64,000 nucleotides of DNA from Halovenus halobia. Its GTDB lineage: Archaea > Halobacteriota > Halobacteria > Halobacteriales > Haloarculaceae. Position numbers and translations under genes: made by a program. The stretch covers positions 62,001-126,000 of the forward strand of contig NZ_JBLKOA010000006.1 in NCBI RefSeq assembly GCF_051414135.1, given 5' to 3'. The first letter of the stretch is position 1, and every line of letters starts with the position of its first letter. Positions 1 to 8,676 of the stretch are shown here, one piece after another. A model generated the notes under the pieces. It ran no database searches. It was not told the origin of the DNA and worked only from the letters and a program-made list of their open reading frames with translations.

Positions 1-1
1 G

Positions 2-1318
2 TCGCTGTACGACCGCGCGCTTTCGGTCCTGCCCGGCGGTGTCAACTCGTCTGTTCGCGCGACACAGCCGTACCCCTTCTTCATCGAGCGAGGTGACGGC
101 GGAGAGATCATCGACGCTGACGGCAACAAGTACATCGACTTCGTGATGGGCTACGGGCCGCTTTTGCTGGGCCACAGCCTGCCCGAACCGGTCCAGTCGT
201 CGGTCCAACAGCACGCCAGTCAGGGACCGATGTACGGCGCACCGACCGAAGTTGAGGTCGAACTCGCAGAGTTCGTCGCCCGACACGTCCCGAGCGTCGA
301 AATGACGCGCTTCGTCAACAGCGGCACCGAAGCAACTGTGTCTGCGGTGCGACTCGCCCGCGCTTACACCGGCCGTGACAAGATTGTCGTCATGCAGGGC
401 GGTTACCACGGCGCACAGGAATCGACGCTGGTCGAGGGCTCGGGCACGGACACACACCCGTCCAGCCCGGGGATTCCGGACTCTTTCGCCGAACATACCC
501 TGACAGTGCCGTTCAACGACGAGGAGGCAATCCACGAGGTATTCGAGCACCACGGCGACGAGATTGCGGCGGTGATGACCGAGCCGATTCTCGGCAACTA
601 CGGCATCGTCCACCCAATCGACGGCTATCACGAGACGCTGCGAGACCTGACCGACGAGCACGACTCACTGCTGATTTTCGACGAAGTGATCACCGGCTTC
701 CGTGTCGGCGGACTGCAGTGCGCACAAGGGAAATTGGGCGTTACACCCGACATCACGACCTTTGGCAAAATCGTCGGCGGCGGCTTCCCGGTTGGCGCAA
801 TCGGCGGTCGCTCGGAGATTATCGAGAACTTCACGCCTGCCGGTGATGTGTTCCAGTCCGGCACCTTCTCGGGTCATCCCGTGACGATGGCCGCTGGACT
901 CGAAACGCTGCGATACGCCGCCGAGAACGATGTCCACGAACACGTCAACGAACTCGGCGAAAAGCTCCGCTCGGGGCTGACCGACATTCTGGCCGACCAA
1001 GCCCCAGAGTACACCGTCGTCGGGACCGACAGTATGTTCAAGACGGTCTTCACTCGTGAGGGGCCGAGCAACCGCGATGGGCACTGCGAGGCAGGCTGTA
1101 CACAGCAGGAATCCTGCTCGCGGTACGACTACTGCCCGAAAAACGGGATGGACGTGAAACAGACCGAGACCGACCGCTGGGAACGACTCTTCTGGCAAGG
1201 TATGAAAGAGGAGGGGGTCTTTCTCACTGCGAACCAATTCGAGTCACAGTTTATCTGTAACGCGCATACAGAGTCAGATATCGAGACGGCACTGGAAGCG
1301 TACAAGGCCGTCCTGTAG
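2..1318 (+). CDS. hemL: Glutamate-1-semialdehyde 2,1-aminomutase, 5' end cut by window
   Basis: PLP enzyme that converts glutamate-1-semialdehyde to 5-aminolevulinate in tetrapyrrole synthesis. The reading frame is open from base 2, so only a few N-terminal residues are missing; 438 residues are visible. The start of the visible part (LPGGVNSSVRA) is typical of the family, FDEVITGFR carries the cofactor-binding Asp, and the PLP lysine lies in TTFGKIVGGG. Near the C-terminus is a cysteine-rich insert with spacing C-x3-C-x5-C-x5-C, which bacterial HemL lacks; I recall similar inserts in haloarchaeal HemL. The next gene starts 2 bases after the stop, so the two are probably co-transcribed. Confidence 0.96.
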   Translation, partial: SLYDRALSVLPGGVNSSVRATQPYPFFIERGDGGEIIDADGNKYIDFVMGYGPLLLGHSLPEPVQSSVQQHASQGPMYGAPTEVEVELAEFVARHVPSVEMTRFVNSGTEATVSAVRLARAYTGRDKIVVMQGGYHGAQESTLVEGSGTDTHPSSPGIPDSFAEHTLTVPFNDEEAIHEVFEHHGDEIAAVMTEPILGNYGIVHPIDGYHETLRDLTDEHDSLLIFDEVITGFRVGGLQCAQGKLGVTPDITTFGKIVGGGFPVGAIGGRSEIIENFTPAGDVFQSGTFSGHPVTMAAGLETLRYAAENDVHEHVNELGEKLRSGLTDILADQAPEYTVVGTDSMFKTVFTREGPSNRDGHCEAGCTQQESCSRYDYCPKNGMDVKQTETDRWERLFWQGMKEEGVFLTANQFESQFICNAHTESDIETALEAYKAVL

Positions 1319-1320
1319 CT

Positions 1321-2196
1321 ATGACACCACCCGAAACTGACGACGACGACGCAGAGGATGGAGACAGCGCAGATGACGAACGACTGCTGTTCGGCGAGCG
1401 CCGCGAGGAGACGACACTCCTTGCCGGCAGTGACCTCGGCGTGACACAGATTGCTGTGGCCGCCGCACAGGTCGGGCAGTTCTCGCTGCTCGAACGCTGT
1501 GCAGTACGGGACATCGCAGCCGACGACTCGACAGTTATCGTTGCGACTGACGAGGACGTGTTTCACCAGACGAGCGACGGACTGCAGTCACTCGGGTTCG
1601 GTCCCGCCGAGGCCGTCGGCATCGACGCCGACTGGGTCTACGCGGCGGACGCCGACCGCGTTGCCAGACGAGCGCGGACAGACGTAGAGACAGCGACCGA
1701 CGACGACTGGGAGACAGTCGGGGCTGTCGATGAGCCGAGACGGTTCGTTGGGAATCTGCTCGCGGCCGAAACTCTCGTTCGGGTTGATGACGAACTCGAA
1801 TCGCTCGGGCTCGGAGGCGTACACGACCTCTCGCAAGATGGCACACTCGCCGCGACAGAAACTGGGTTGTACGAGCGCCGCGACGGCGAGTATCACCAAC
1901 TGCTCGACGGAGCGGCAACCGCAGTTGTCGCCGAGGGCGAGCGAGCACACGCGGTTGTGGATGGCCACCTCTACGAGCGCGAGGGCAACGGCTGGGTCGA
2001 ACAGGAGTTACCCGGCGGCCCAGAGCCAGCCCGTCTCGCGTACGGAGAGACGCTGGTGGTCCTCGACACGGCCGGAACCATCCACGTTGCCGCCGACCCC
2101 GAGGTGACCCACGACGGTCACGGCGGCTGGCGGTCCCAGCCCATTGGACTGCGCGGCGTGAGCACACTGGTCGCGCTCGGGCGAGGAAAATCGTAA
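1321..2196 (+). CDS. HVO_0234-type beta-propeller protein
   Basis: Soluble acidic protein of 291 residues with no signal peptide or membrane segment. After an Asp/Glu-rich N-terminus (about residues 1-35) it has repeated short strand-like units (ADDSTVIVATDEDVF, LAATETGLYERRDGEY, AHAVVDGHLYER) of the kind seen in beta-propellers. It resembles the haloarchaeal family typified by HVO_0234, whose function is unknown. It sits between hemL and prs, starting 2 bases after hemL and 32 bases before prs. Family assignment is from memory of the repeat pattern and neighbourhood. Confidence 0.75.
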   Translation: MTPPETDDDDAEDGDSADDERLLFGERREETTLLAGSDLGVTQIAVAAAQVGQFSLLERCAVRDIAADDSTVIVATDEDVFHQTSDGLQSLGFGPAEAVGIDADWVYAADADRVARRARTDVETATDDDWETVGAVDEPRRFVGNLLAAETLVRVDDELESLGLGGVHDLSQDGTLAATETGLYERRDGEYHQLLDGAATAVVAEGERAHAVVDGHLYEREGNGWVEQELPGGPEPARLAYGETLVVLDTAGTIHVAADPEVTHDGHGGWRSQPIGLRGVSTLVALGRGKS

Positions 2197-2228
2197 ACTG
2201 GTTTAGCGCGGGCGGCGACTCCCCCAAC

Positions 2229-3071
2229 ATGATCGTTGCAGGGTCGGCCACACAGGGGCTCGCGGCCGAACTCGCCGCCGAAACAGGTCGGGCGCTCACG
2301 CCCGTCTCCTACGAACAGTTCCCGGATGGCGAGCGGAAAGTGCAGGTTACCGCCACGGGCGACCGAGCCGTGGTCGTCGCCTCGACTATTTCCGATGGAG
2401 ATTGGGTCGAACTCCTCCAGTTGCAGGACGCACTGGCCGAGGCCGGCGTCGAACACGTGACCACAGTCTTGCCGTATATGGGATATGCCCGCCAGGACCA
2501 GGCCTTCGAGGACGGCGACCCCGTCTCAGCACGCGCGATGGCACGAGCTATCTCCACGGGAACTGATAGGGTTATCACGGTGAATCCCCACGAGGAGGCC
2601 GTCACGGAGTTTTTCGACGTCCCGACGACGACCCTCGACGCCGCCGGGCGACTCGCCACACCGCTTGACGAACTGACCGACCCGCTCTTTCTCTCGCCGG
2701 ACGCTGGCGCAATCGAACTGGCAGAGACGGTTCGAGACGCCTACGGCCGCGGAGCGGTCGACCACTTCGAGAAGACGCGCCACTCCGGCACCGACGTCGA
2801 AATCGAACCCAGCGAGGCCGCGGTCGACGGCCGAGATGTCGTACTGGTCGACGACATCGTCGCCACTGGGTCGACAATGAGCGAGTCCGTCGCCGTCTTG
2901 AACGCGCGTGAGGCGAACAATGTCATCGTCACCTGCGTCCATCCGCTGTTGGTCAGCAACGCCCGGCTGAAACTGGCCCGGGCCGGTGTCGAGACGGTTT
3001 ATGGAACCGATACAATCGAGCGTGGCGTCAGCGAAGTGAGCGTCGCGCCGGCAGTCGCTGACGTGCTGTGA
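2229..3071 (+). CDS. prs: Ribose-phosphate pyrophosphokinase (PRPP synthetase)
   Basis: Makes PRPP from ribose 5-phosphate and ATP, feeding purine, pyrimidine, His and Trp synthesis. At 280 residues it is the short archaeal form. The N-terminus MIVAGSATQGLA, the segment LPYMGYARQD (ATP site region) and the PRPP-binding motif VLVDDIVATGSTM are all present. The following MFS gene begins with GTG inside the last codons (4-base GTGA overlap), which implies translational coupling. Cytoplasmic. Confidence 0.96.
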   Translation: MIVAGSATQGLAAELAAETGRALTPVSYEQFPDGERKVQVTATGDRAVVVASTISDGDWVELLQLQDALAEAGVEHVTTVLPYMGYARQDQAFEDGDPVSARAMARAISTGTDRVITVNPHEEAVTEFFDVPTTTLDAAGRLATPLDELTDPLFLSPDAGAIELAETVRDAYGRGAVDHFEKTRHSGTDVEIEPSEAAVDGRDVVLVDDIVATGSTMSESVAVLNAREANNVIVTCVHPLLVSNARLKLARAGVETVYGTDTIERGVSEVSVAPAVADVL

Positions 3072-4243
3072 CGGCCCGACTCGCCTACAAGAACCGGATG
3101 CTGCTGGTGCTCGTGCTCGGCTGGTCAGCACTGCAGTGTGGCCGGTTTCTGTTGCCGCCCCTGCTCCCGCGAATCACGGAGACGCTCTCCTTTTCGCCGG
3201 CCGGTATCGGCGCGGCACTGACTGCCTTCGGACTGGTGTACGCCGCCGTCCAGTATCCCAGTGGCACCTACTCCGACGAACTCTCTCGAGCCACGCTGAT
3301 TGTCCCCGGCTTTGTCGTGCTCGTGATTGGGTTCAGCGCCATCGCGCTGTCGGTCACCGCCGGCCTGTTCGTCGGGGCTGTCGTGGTCCTCGGTGTCGGA
3401 AAAGGACTGTTCGCCAGCCCGTCACGGGCGCTTTTGGGTGACCTGTTCACTGCACGCCGGGGCCGGGCGCTGGGTATCTACTCCGCCGGCACCGATATCG
3501 GCGGGGTGCTCGCCTCGGGACTCGCTGTTGTCGTGCTCACGATTGGTGTCTGGCAATTTGCCTTCCTGCCGGTGATTGTCGTCCTCGCGCTCGTCGGGGT
3601 GCTGTACGTGGCCTGGAACCGCGAACGCTACGAGTTCTCGGCGGTCGACCTTGCGCCGGGCGAGACGGCCGGTCGACTGCTCGCAACGCAGGACCAGCGC
3701 GAAACGCTCGTCGCCTTCTCGGTGTTTTACTTCTTCGTTGGCGGCCTGACAAACTTTTTCCCGACCCTGCTCGTCGCAGGCGGATTCTCCGAGACAATTG
3801 CCGGCGGGAGTTTCGCGCTGCTGTTTGCGGCCGGTATTCTCGCCAAGCCCATCGCCGGTGACCTCTCAGACCGGTTCCCACGACTGTTAGTTGGTATCTG
3901 TGGCCTGCTCGTTGCGCTGGCCGGTACCGCACTCGTGCTCCTTGCGCCCTCGTTGCCTCTCGTTCTCGTCGGGACGACGCTGACCGCGCTGGGCTACAAG
4001 ACGCAGTTCCCAATCGCGGACACGGTGGTGATGGAGGCCGCACCTGACGGGAACATGGGCAGTGACCTCGGCTTGTCACGAGCAGTCTTTCTGACGGCGA
4101 ACGCGCTCGGGCCGGGATTTGTCGGCGTCGTCGCAGATGTGACAAGCTACACAGTGGCGTTCTGGCTACTCGGCGCGACGCTGCTGGTGAGTATCGGACT
4201 GCTCGCCCGGCAGTACCGTCGCCACCGCGGCCAACCTCGTTAG
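3068..4243 (+). CDS. Major facilitator superfamily transporter
   Basis: Integral membrane protein of 391 residues with about 12 hydrophobic segments. The loop after TM2 (YPSGTYSDEL) corresponds to the MFS signature loop, and GDLSDRFPR is its echo in the second half. The GTG start at 3068 is fixed by overlap with the prs stop. Substrate is not evident; coupling to prs does not by itself indicate a nucleotide substrate. The C-terminus is short and basic (RQYRRHRGQPR), consistent with a cytoplasmic end. Confidence 0.88.
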   Translation: MTARLAYKNRMLLVLVLGWSALQCGRFLLPPLLPRITETLSFSPAGIGAALTAFGLVYAAVQYPSGTYSDELSRATLIVPGFVVLVIGFSAIALSVTAGLFVGAVVVLGVGKGLFASPSRALLGDLFTARRGRALGIYSAGTDIGGVLASGLAVVVLTIGVWQFAFLPVIVVLALVGVLYVAWNRERYEFSAVDLAPGETAGRLLATQDQRETLVAFSVFYFFVGGLTNFFPTLLVAGGFSETIAGGSFALLFAAGILAKPIAGDLSDRFPRLLVGICGLLVALAGTALVLLAPSLPLVLVGTTLTALGYKTQFPIADTVVMEAAPDGNMGSDLGLSRAVFLTANALGPGFVGVVADVTSYTVAFWLLGATLLVSIGLLARQYRRHRGQPR

Positions 4244-4284
4244 GGACCTGCTTTATTCGGAAACCGGGCGTAGCAACGAACGGA

Positions 4285-4593
4285 ATGTCAGAGTCCGAAT
4301 ACGCGCTCCAGGCGACACTCGAAGCGAAACCAGAGAAGGCCGACGAAGTCAAGGAGTTCCTCGAATCCGCGCTTCCGATGGCCGAGGACGAAGAACAGAC
4401 GACAACGTGGTTCGCGCTCCAATTCGACGACACAACGTTCGGCATCTTCGACACCTTCCCGAACGAGGAGGGACGACAGGCCCATCTTGACGGCGAGATT
4501 GCCGACCAACTGATGGCCAACGCCGACGAACTGCTCGCCGAGGAGCCACAGATCGAAGAGGTCGACGTACTGGCGGCGAAACATTCGGAATAA
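4285..4593 (+). CDS. Antibiotic biosynthesis monooxygenase (ABM) family protein
   Basis: Small soluble protein of 102 residues matching the dimeric alpha/beta-barrel ABM fold: a first strand (YALQATLEAKPEKADEVKEF), a central strand (TTWFALQFDDTTFGIFDTF), then HLDGEIADQLM. Members are cofactor-free quinol or polyketide monooxygenases or have unknown roles; no substrate can be read from the sequence. Ends base-to-base with the convergent SRPBCC gene (TAA 4591-4593 next to the minus-strand stop 4594-4596). Confidence 0.8.
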   Translation: MSESEYALQATLEAKPEKADEVKEFLESALPMAEDEEQTTTWFALQFDDTTFGIFDTFPNEEGRQAHLDGEIADQLMANADELLAEEPQIEEVDVLAAKHSE

Positions 4594-5010
4594 TCAGCGG
4601 TCAACGAGGCGCTTTTCGATCCGAGCCAACGCCCGCGAGCAGACGACGGCATAGCCCGCCGCCGCGAGCGGAATCTCGAAGACAACGCGACAGCCCTCGG
4701 GTTCGGGTTCGACTCGGTGGCCCGTCGCTGGAATCTTCGCGACGCGCCAGGTCCACCGGCCTGCCCGCTGGTCGGTCGGTGCTCGGCAATCCGTAATCTC
4801 GAACGGAATCCACAGCCCACCAGGAATGCGAACTCTCCCGGTCGTTCCCGCCTCGATTCGCTCGGCATCGCAGTCGACGGCCCGCACGCTCGGTCCCCAC
4901 TCCGGCCACCACTCTGGCGTGACGAGCAACTCCCACGCCCGCTCGGGGGCAACCGGAATCGTCCGGTCGACTTCCAGTCGTCGGCCATCCGGCGTGTTGG
5001 CGAGATTCAT
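4594..5010 (-). CDS. SRPBCC-family protein (START-like fold)
   Basis: Protein of 138 residues starting MNLANTPDGRRLEV. The start is fixed by the ATGA overlap with the stop of the upstream hydrolase; a longer frame continues upstream but lies inside that gene. It shows the SRPBCC pattern: an N-terminal strand with VDRTIPVAPERAWELL, then WWPEWGPSV, and a C-terminal helix. Such proteins bind hydrophobic ligands or act as cyclases; ligand unknown. Co-transcribed with the metallo-beta-lactamase gene. Confidence 0.8.
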   Translation of the reverse strand: MNLANTPDGRRLEVDRTIPVAPERAWELLVTPEWWPEWGPSVRAVDCDAERIEAGTTGRVRIPGGLWIPFEITDCRAPTDQRAGRWTWRVAKIPATGHRVEPEPEGCRVVFEIPLAAAGYAVVCSRALARIEKRLVDR

Positions 5011-5864
5011 AACTCGATTTCGAGTCCATCGTGTGCAAACTCGATACCGTCGTAGGCATCGCGCTCTGCGAGCGCCGCGAAGTCGTCGTGGCTCCGGGCG
5101 GTGAAGTGCTCGATTTCCGTAAGCAGCGTTCGGTCGGGGTCGACGCGGTCGATGCGGTCTAGCACTTCCTCGTGAGTGAGTTCGTCGTCGAGAAAGGCCA
5201 GGTCGGCGTCGGTCAAGATGGGCTCGCCGTCGGGGTCGCGCTCGAAGTAGCCACACTCGAAGACTGCGAGGTCGATTGCCGCAGGCAGGGCTGACTCGTC
5301 GAGATATCGGGCGTCGTCGGAGGCAATCAGCAGCGTCTCGTCGCCGCGAGTAATCTCGAAGGCTGTCGCGTCGAGTTCCTCGTCTTCGAGTGCATACGGA
5401 ATCGAACGAACGGTAGTATCGCCGACGGTGAACGGCCCGTCATCGAGAAATTCCACGTCGAGAAAGTCCTGCTGTCTGAAATGGGAGAGTTGCCCAAAGG
5501 AGTCGAGCGTTCGCTCGTAGACAGTCTCAGTCGTCACGAGTGTCGGGCCGCCGGCCGCGATGGCCTCGAGCAGGCCGTCGTGGGCGCTCAGGTCGCGAGA
5601 CTGGACCAGACGGAGTCCGTTGATGTGGTCAGGGTGCCAGTGGGTGAGAAAGATGTAGTCGAGGTCCGTGATTCGTTCGCGGTTGAGCGCCCTGAAGGCG
5701 AACTCTGGGGCGTCGACCATCGCCGAGATATCAGGGAGATACAGCGAATTGCCGCCACGGCTATACGGCGGGCCAGATTCGCGGGCCTGTTCGCAGACAG
5801 TACAGGAGCACGTCGGCGTCGGAATGGGCGTGTTCCCGCCCGACCCGAGGACGAGCAGACGCAT
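5007..5864 (-). CDS. MBL-fold metallohydrolase, PhnP-like
   Basis: Zinc hydrolase of 285 residues. The N-terminus MRLLVLGSGGNTPIPTPTC followed by a CxVC pair (CSCTVC) resembles the PhnP branch; the metal motif is THWHPDH (HxHxDH) and a later ASDDARY supplies a bridging Asp. PhnP-like enzymes are phosphodiesterases, but substrate is not certain here. First gene of a two-gene unit with the SRPBCC gene (4-base overlap). Confidence 0.85.
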   Translation of the reverse strand: MRLLVLGSGGNTPIPTPTCSCTVCEQARESGPPYSRGGNSLYLPDISAMVDAPEFAFRALNRERITDLDYIFLTHWHPDHINGLRLVQSRDLSAHDGLLEAIAAGGPTLVTTETVYERTLDSFGQLSHFRQQDFLDVEFLDDGPFTVGDTTVRSIPYALEDEELDATAFEITRGDETLLIASDDARYLDESALPAAIDLAVFECGYFERDPDGEPILTDADLAFLDDELTHEEVLDRIDRVDPDRTLLTEIEHFTARSHDDFAALAERDAYDGIEFAHDGLEIEL

Positions 5865-5888
5865 ACCCGTGCTTGGACCGGTCGCGAG

Positions 5889-6352
5889 TTAGACTTTCGG
5901 GGCAACACGGAGCAACAGCCCAACGGGAACGAGCAAGAGCGCGCCGCCGATTGCCGGCCCGAAGACGAAGCCGAGGCCGAAGGCCGCACCGACGAGGCCG
6001 AAACCTGTGCCGAAGGTGGCACCGACCTCCACGGCGACGCCAAAGACCAACCACGCGATGCCAGCCACGCCCACCGAGAGCATCAGTATCGGCCGGCGGC
6101 CACGCTCGTCTGAGATGGGGCCGAGCATCGGCGCGGCAACGAACTGCGCGAGCGAGTTCGACGCCGCAAGCAGTCCGATAAACACGTCGCTCACGCCGAA
6201 GGAACGCACGTAGAAGGGGAGAATTGGGATGATGATCCAAACCCAAGCAAGTCGATGAAAACGATTGCGACGACGACAGCAACGGGACGGCGAGCGCTCG
6301 TGGAGAGAGACAGTTCAGTCTCGACACCAGTCCTCGCCTGCCGTGAACTCAC
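5889..6352 (-). pseudogene. Decayed MFS transporter gene
   Basis: Remnant of a TetA-like MFS gene. Starting near a GTG at 6352, one frame encodes SARRPVAVVVAIVFIDLLGFG. At about 6230-6238 a one-base loss shifts the frame; the next frame continues with IIIPILPFYVRSFGV, NSLAQFVAAPML, then GPISDERGRRPILML. Further on, the usual TM4 segment is missing between VGATFGTGFG and LVGAAFGLGFVFGPAIGG, and the whole C-terminal half is missing: only LLVPVGLLLRVAPKV precedes the stop. About 150 residues remain of roughly 400. Hence one frameshift and at least two internal deletions. Confidence 0.82.
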
Positions 6353-6435
6353 AGGCCTCGCTTCGGACCCGAGGAGTATTTTTCCTGTCGACTGGCCACC
6401 CACGCTTTTGGTTGGTGGCTGTGTCAGCGCCAGTA

Positions 6436-7449
6436 ATGACAACAGTTCCGTTCGACCTGGTGTTGATGACCGACGACCACGCTGGCATCGACTCGATTGC
6501 CGAACAGGCCCAGCGCGCCGAAGCGCATGGATTTGCGAACGTGACGATGGGCGAGACGACTGGCTGGAATATCATCCCGGTGCTGACAGTAATCGCCGAG
6601 CGAACCGACGACATTGGTATCACTGACGACGTGCTCTCGCCGTACGCCCGGGCACCAACCGTCTACGGCCAGACGGCGCTGACGATGGACGAAATCACTG
6701 ACGGCCGGTTTCGGCTGGGGTTGGGAACGAGTTCGCCCGCGCTGGCCGAGCGCTGGCACTGCGGTGAGTTCGACCGGCCACTCCGCCGACTGCGCGAAAC
6801 TATCGACATCATTCGACAGGTCTCCGAGGGAGAGTCAGTCGTCTACGACGGCGACATCTACGAGATTGATGGGTTGAGTTACGAGCAGTCAGTTCCCGAC
6901 GAGCCGCCAGCCATCGATGTCGCGGCGCTCGGGCCGAAAGGAACGGAACTGGCCGGCCGGTTCGCCGATGGCTGGGTGCCCCAACTGTTCACCAACGATG
7001 GACTCCGCGACCGGCTCGGAGACCTCCGCCGGGGCGCAGAACTCGGCGAGCGCTCAGCCGAGGAAATACGCGTAAGCCCAATAATTCGGACCTTCGCCAG
7101 CGAAGACCCAGACCGTGCCCGGTCGATTGCCAGCCAGATGCTTTCCTTTCTCATCGGCGCGTACGGCCCCTTCTACGGCAACTCCGTCGCCGAGCAGGGC
7201 TACGAGGACGAGGTGGCAGAAATCCGTGAGCTGTGGGAGCAGCGAGACACGGCAGCGATGGCCGAGGCGTTGCCCGACGAGTTGCTCGACTCGGTCGCTG
7301 CCGTCGGCACCCCTGAACAGGTGCGCTCAAAGCTGGAAGCCTTCGCCGAGATTGACGGCGTCGACGCGATTCGCATGGGCTTCGTTGCCGGGATGAGCCA
7401 GGAAGACAAGGTTGCCACGATGGAAGCAGTCGAGCCGTTGGTTGAGTAA
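6436..7449 (+). CDS. LLM-class flavin-dependent oxidoreductase (F420 or FMN)
   Basis: Luciferase-like monooxygenase of 337 residues starting MTTVPFDLVLMTDDHAG. Family marks are FANVTMGETTGW, GRFRLGLGTSSPALAERW and a C-terminal GTPEQVRSKLEAF. Haloarchaeal members often use F420 and resemble methylene-tetrahydromethanopterin reductase; the true cofactor and substrate cannot be read. The frame stays open upstream to 6265, but that part lies antisense over the MFS pseudogene and has no family similarity, so the ATG at 6436 was chosen. Confidence 0.88.
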   Translation: MTTVPFDLVLMTDDHAGIDSIAEQAQRAEAHGFANVTMGETTGWNIIPVLTVIAERTDDIGITDDVLSPYARAPTVYGQTALTMDEITDGRFRLGLGTSSPALAERWHCGEFDRPLRRLRETIDIIRQVSEGESVVYDGDIYEIDGLSYEQSVPDEPPAIDVAALGPKGTELAGRFADGWVPQLFTNDGLRDRLGDLRRGAELGERSAEEIRVSPIIRTFASEDPDRARSIASQMLSFLIGAYGPFYGNSVAEQGYEDEVAEIRELWEQRDTAAMAEALPDELLDSVAAVGTPEQVRSKLEAFAEIDGVDAIRMGFVAGMSQEDKVATMEAVEPLVE

Positions 7450-7488
7450 GTCCCAAAGACATACTTGCGGGCCAGACCTCCAGTGTGT

Positions 7489-8625
7489 ATGTCATCGTAC
7501 AATTATACGATCCTCCACATCTGGGGGATCCCTATCAGGGTCAATATTTCGCTGTTGGTCTTTCTCCCCATACTGGCCTTTCTCATCGGCAGCGGCGAGC
7601 AAATCGGTGCGTACTCGTCGCTAATTACGAGCCTGACCTCTGCAACAGTCGACCCGGCAGCGCTGTCGGGGCCGAACGACCGGTGGATAATCGGGACAGT
7701 CTCGGCACTCGCGCTGTTCGGCAGCGTCACCTTCCACGAACTCGGCCACGCGTGGGCCGCGATGCGCTACGATATCGAAGTTGAATCGATTACGCTGTGG
7801 CTACTCGGCGGACTCGCAAGTCTCTCCAGCATGCCCGACGAGTGGAACCGTGAACTCGTGATTGCAATTGCCGGCCCGGCAGCGAGTATCCTGCTTGCGG
7901 CAGGCGCGTTCGCAGCAGTGGTTGTCGTCCCCGCCTCCGCAACACTGGCCGTCTACTGTCTGGGGTTTCTCTGCGTGATGAACATCCTGCTTGCCGTGTT
8001 CAACATGTTGCCAGCGTTCCCGATGGACGGCGGCCGCGTGCTGCGAGCACTGCTCGCACGTAACCGCTCGTACGTTAGCGCGACCCGGACGGCTGCGAGT
8101 GTTGGCTCACTCTTTGCGCTGCTCTTTGTGGGTATCGGGATCTATACGTTTAGCCCGCTGTTGCTCATCCTTGCGCTGTTCATCCACGTCTCGGCGAGCA
8201 GCGAATCTCGGTCGGTCGTTGTCGCCGGGTTGCTCTCGGGGCTGACCATCGCAGACCTGGTCGGTGACGAGGAGCCACTTCCTGCTGACAGCACCGTCGA
8301 GGCGGCGCTCGACAGGCTGTTCGTGAGTCGGCGGAGTGAACTGGCCGTCGTTGACGACTATGGCGAAATTATCGGGGTCGTCACCACGGGTGACCTGCGC
8401 TCGGTGCCGACAGAGTCCTACGCGAGCACCGCTGTTGGCGAGGTAGCGACGCGTGACCTCCCACGGCTCGACGGCCGGTCTGACGCCATCGACGGACTGA
8501 CCGTACTCTCTGGACGTGAGACGCCCGTCGCGCTCGTCGAGTGGGATGGCGAACCGGTCGGAGTCGTTTCGCGAGAGGATTTCGCGAGTGCACTACGGAT
8601 GCGACGAGACGCCGAACCCTTCTGA
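7489..8625 (+). CDS. Site-2 protease (M50) with C-terminal CBS pair
   Basis: Intramembrane zinc metalloprotease of 378 residues. HELGH at residues 83-87 in a hydrophobic segment supplies two zinc ligands, and LPAFPMDGGR supplies the Asp ligand (NPDG-type motif). Five or six membrane segments are followed from about residue 255 by a CBS pair (TVEAALDRLF, YGEIIGVVTTGDLR, EPVGVVSREDF) that probably senses a nucleotide. Equivalent bacterial proteins (SpoIVFB-like) cleave anchored regulators. The ATG at 7489 was preferred over the upstream frame start at 7465. Confidence 0.92.
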   Translation: MSSYNYTILHIWGIPIRVNISLLVFLPILAFLIGSGEQIGAYSSLITSLTSATVDPAALSGPNDRWIIGTVSALALFGSVTFHELGHAWAAMRYDIEVESITLWLLGGLASLSSMPDEWNRELVIAIAGPAASILLAAGAFAAVVVVPASATLAVYCLGFLCVMNILLAVFNMLPAFPMDGGRVLRALLARNRSYVSATRTAASVGSLFALLFVGIGIYTFSPLLLILALFIHVSASSESRSVVVAGLLSGLTIADLVGDEEPLPADSTVEAALDRLFVSRRSELAVVDDYGEIIGVVTTGDLRSVPTESYASTAVGEVATRDLPRLDGRSDAIDGLTVLSGRETPVALVEWDGEPVGVVSREDFASALRMRRDAEPF

Positions 8626-8676
8626 GCGAGTCGACAGTATTTCCCGTCTGCTCACGCCTATATCCCACAACGACGA

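Noticed and set aside
3537..4988. 483-codon minus-strand open frame
   Set aside because: Arg/Ser-rich translation typical of antisense GC-rich DNA; overlaps MFS, ABM and SRPBCC genes that have clear family motifs.
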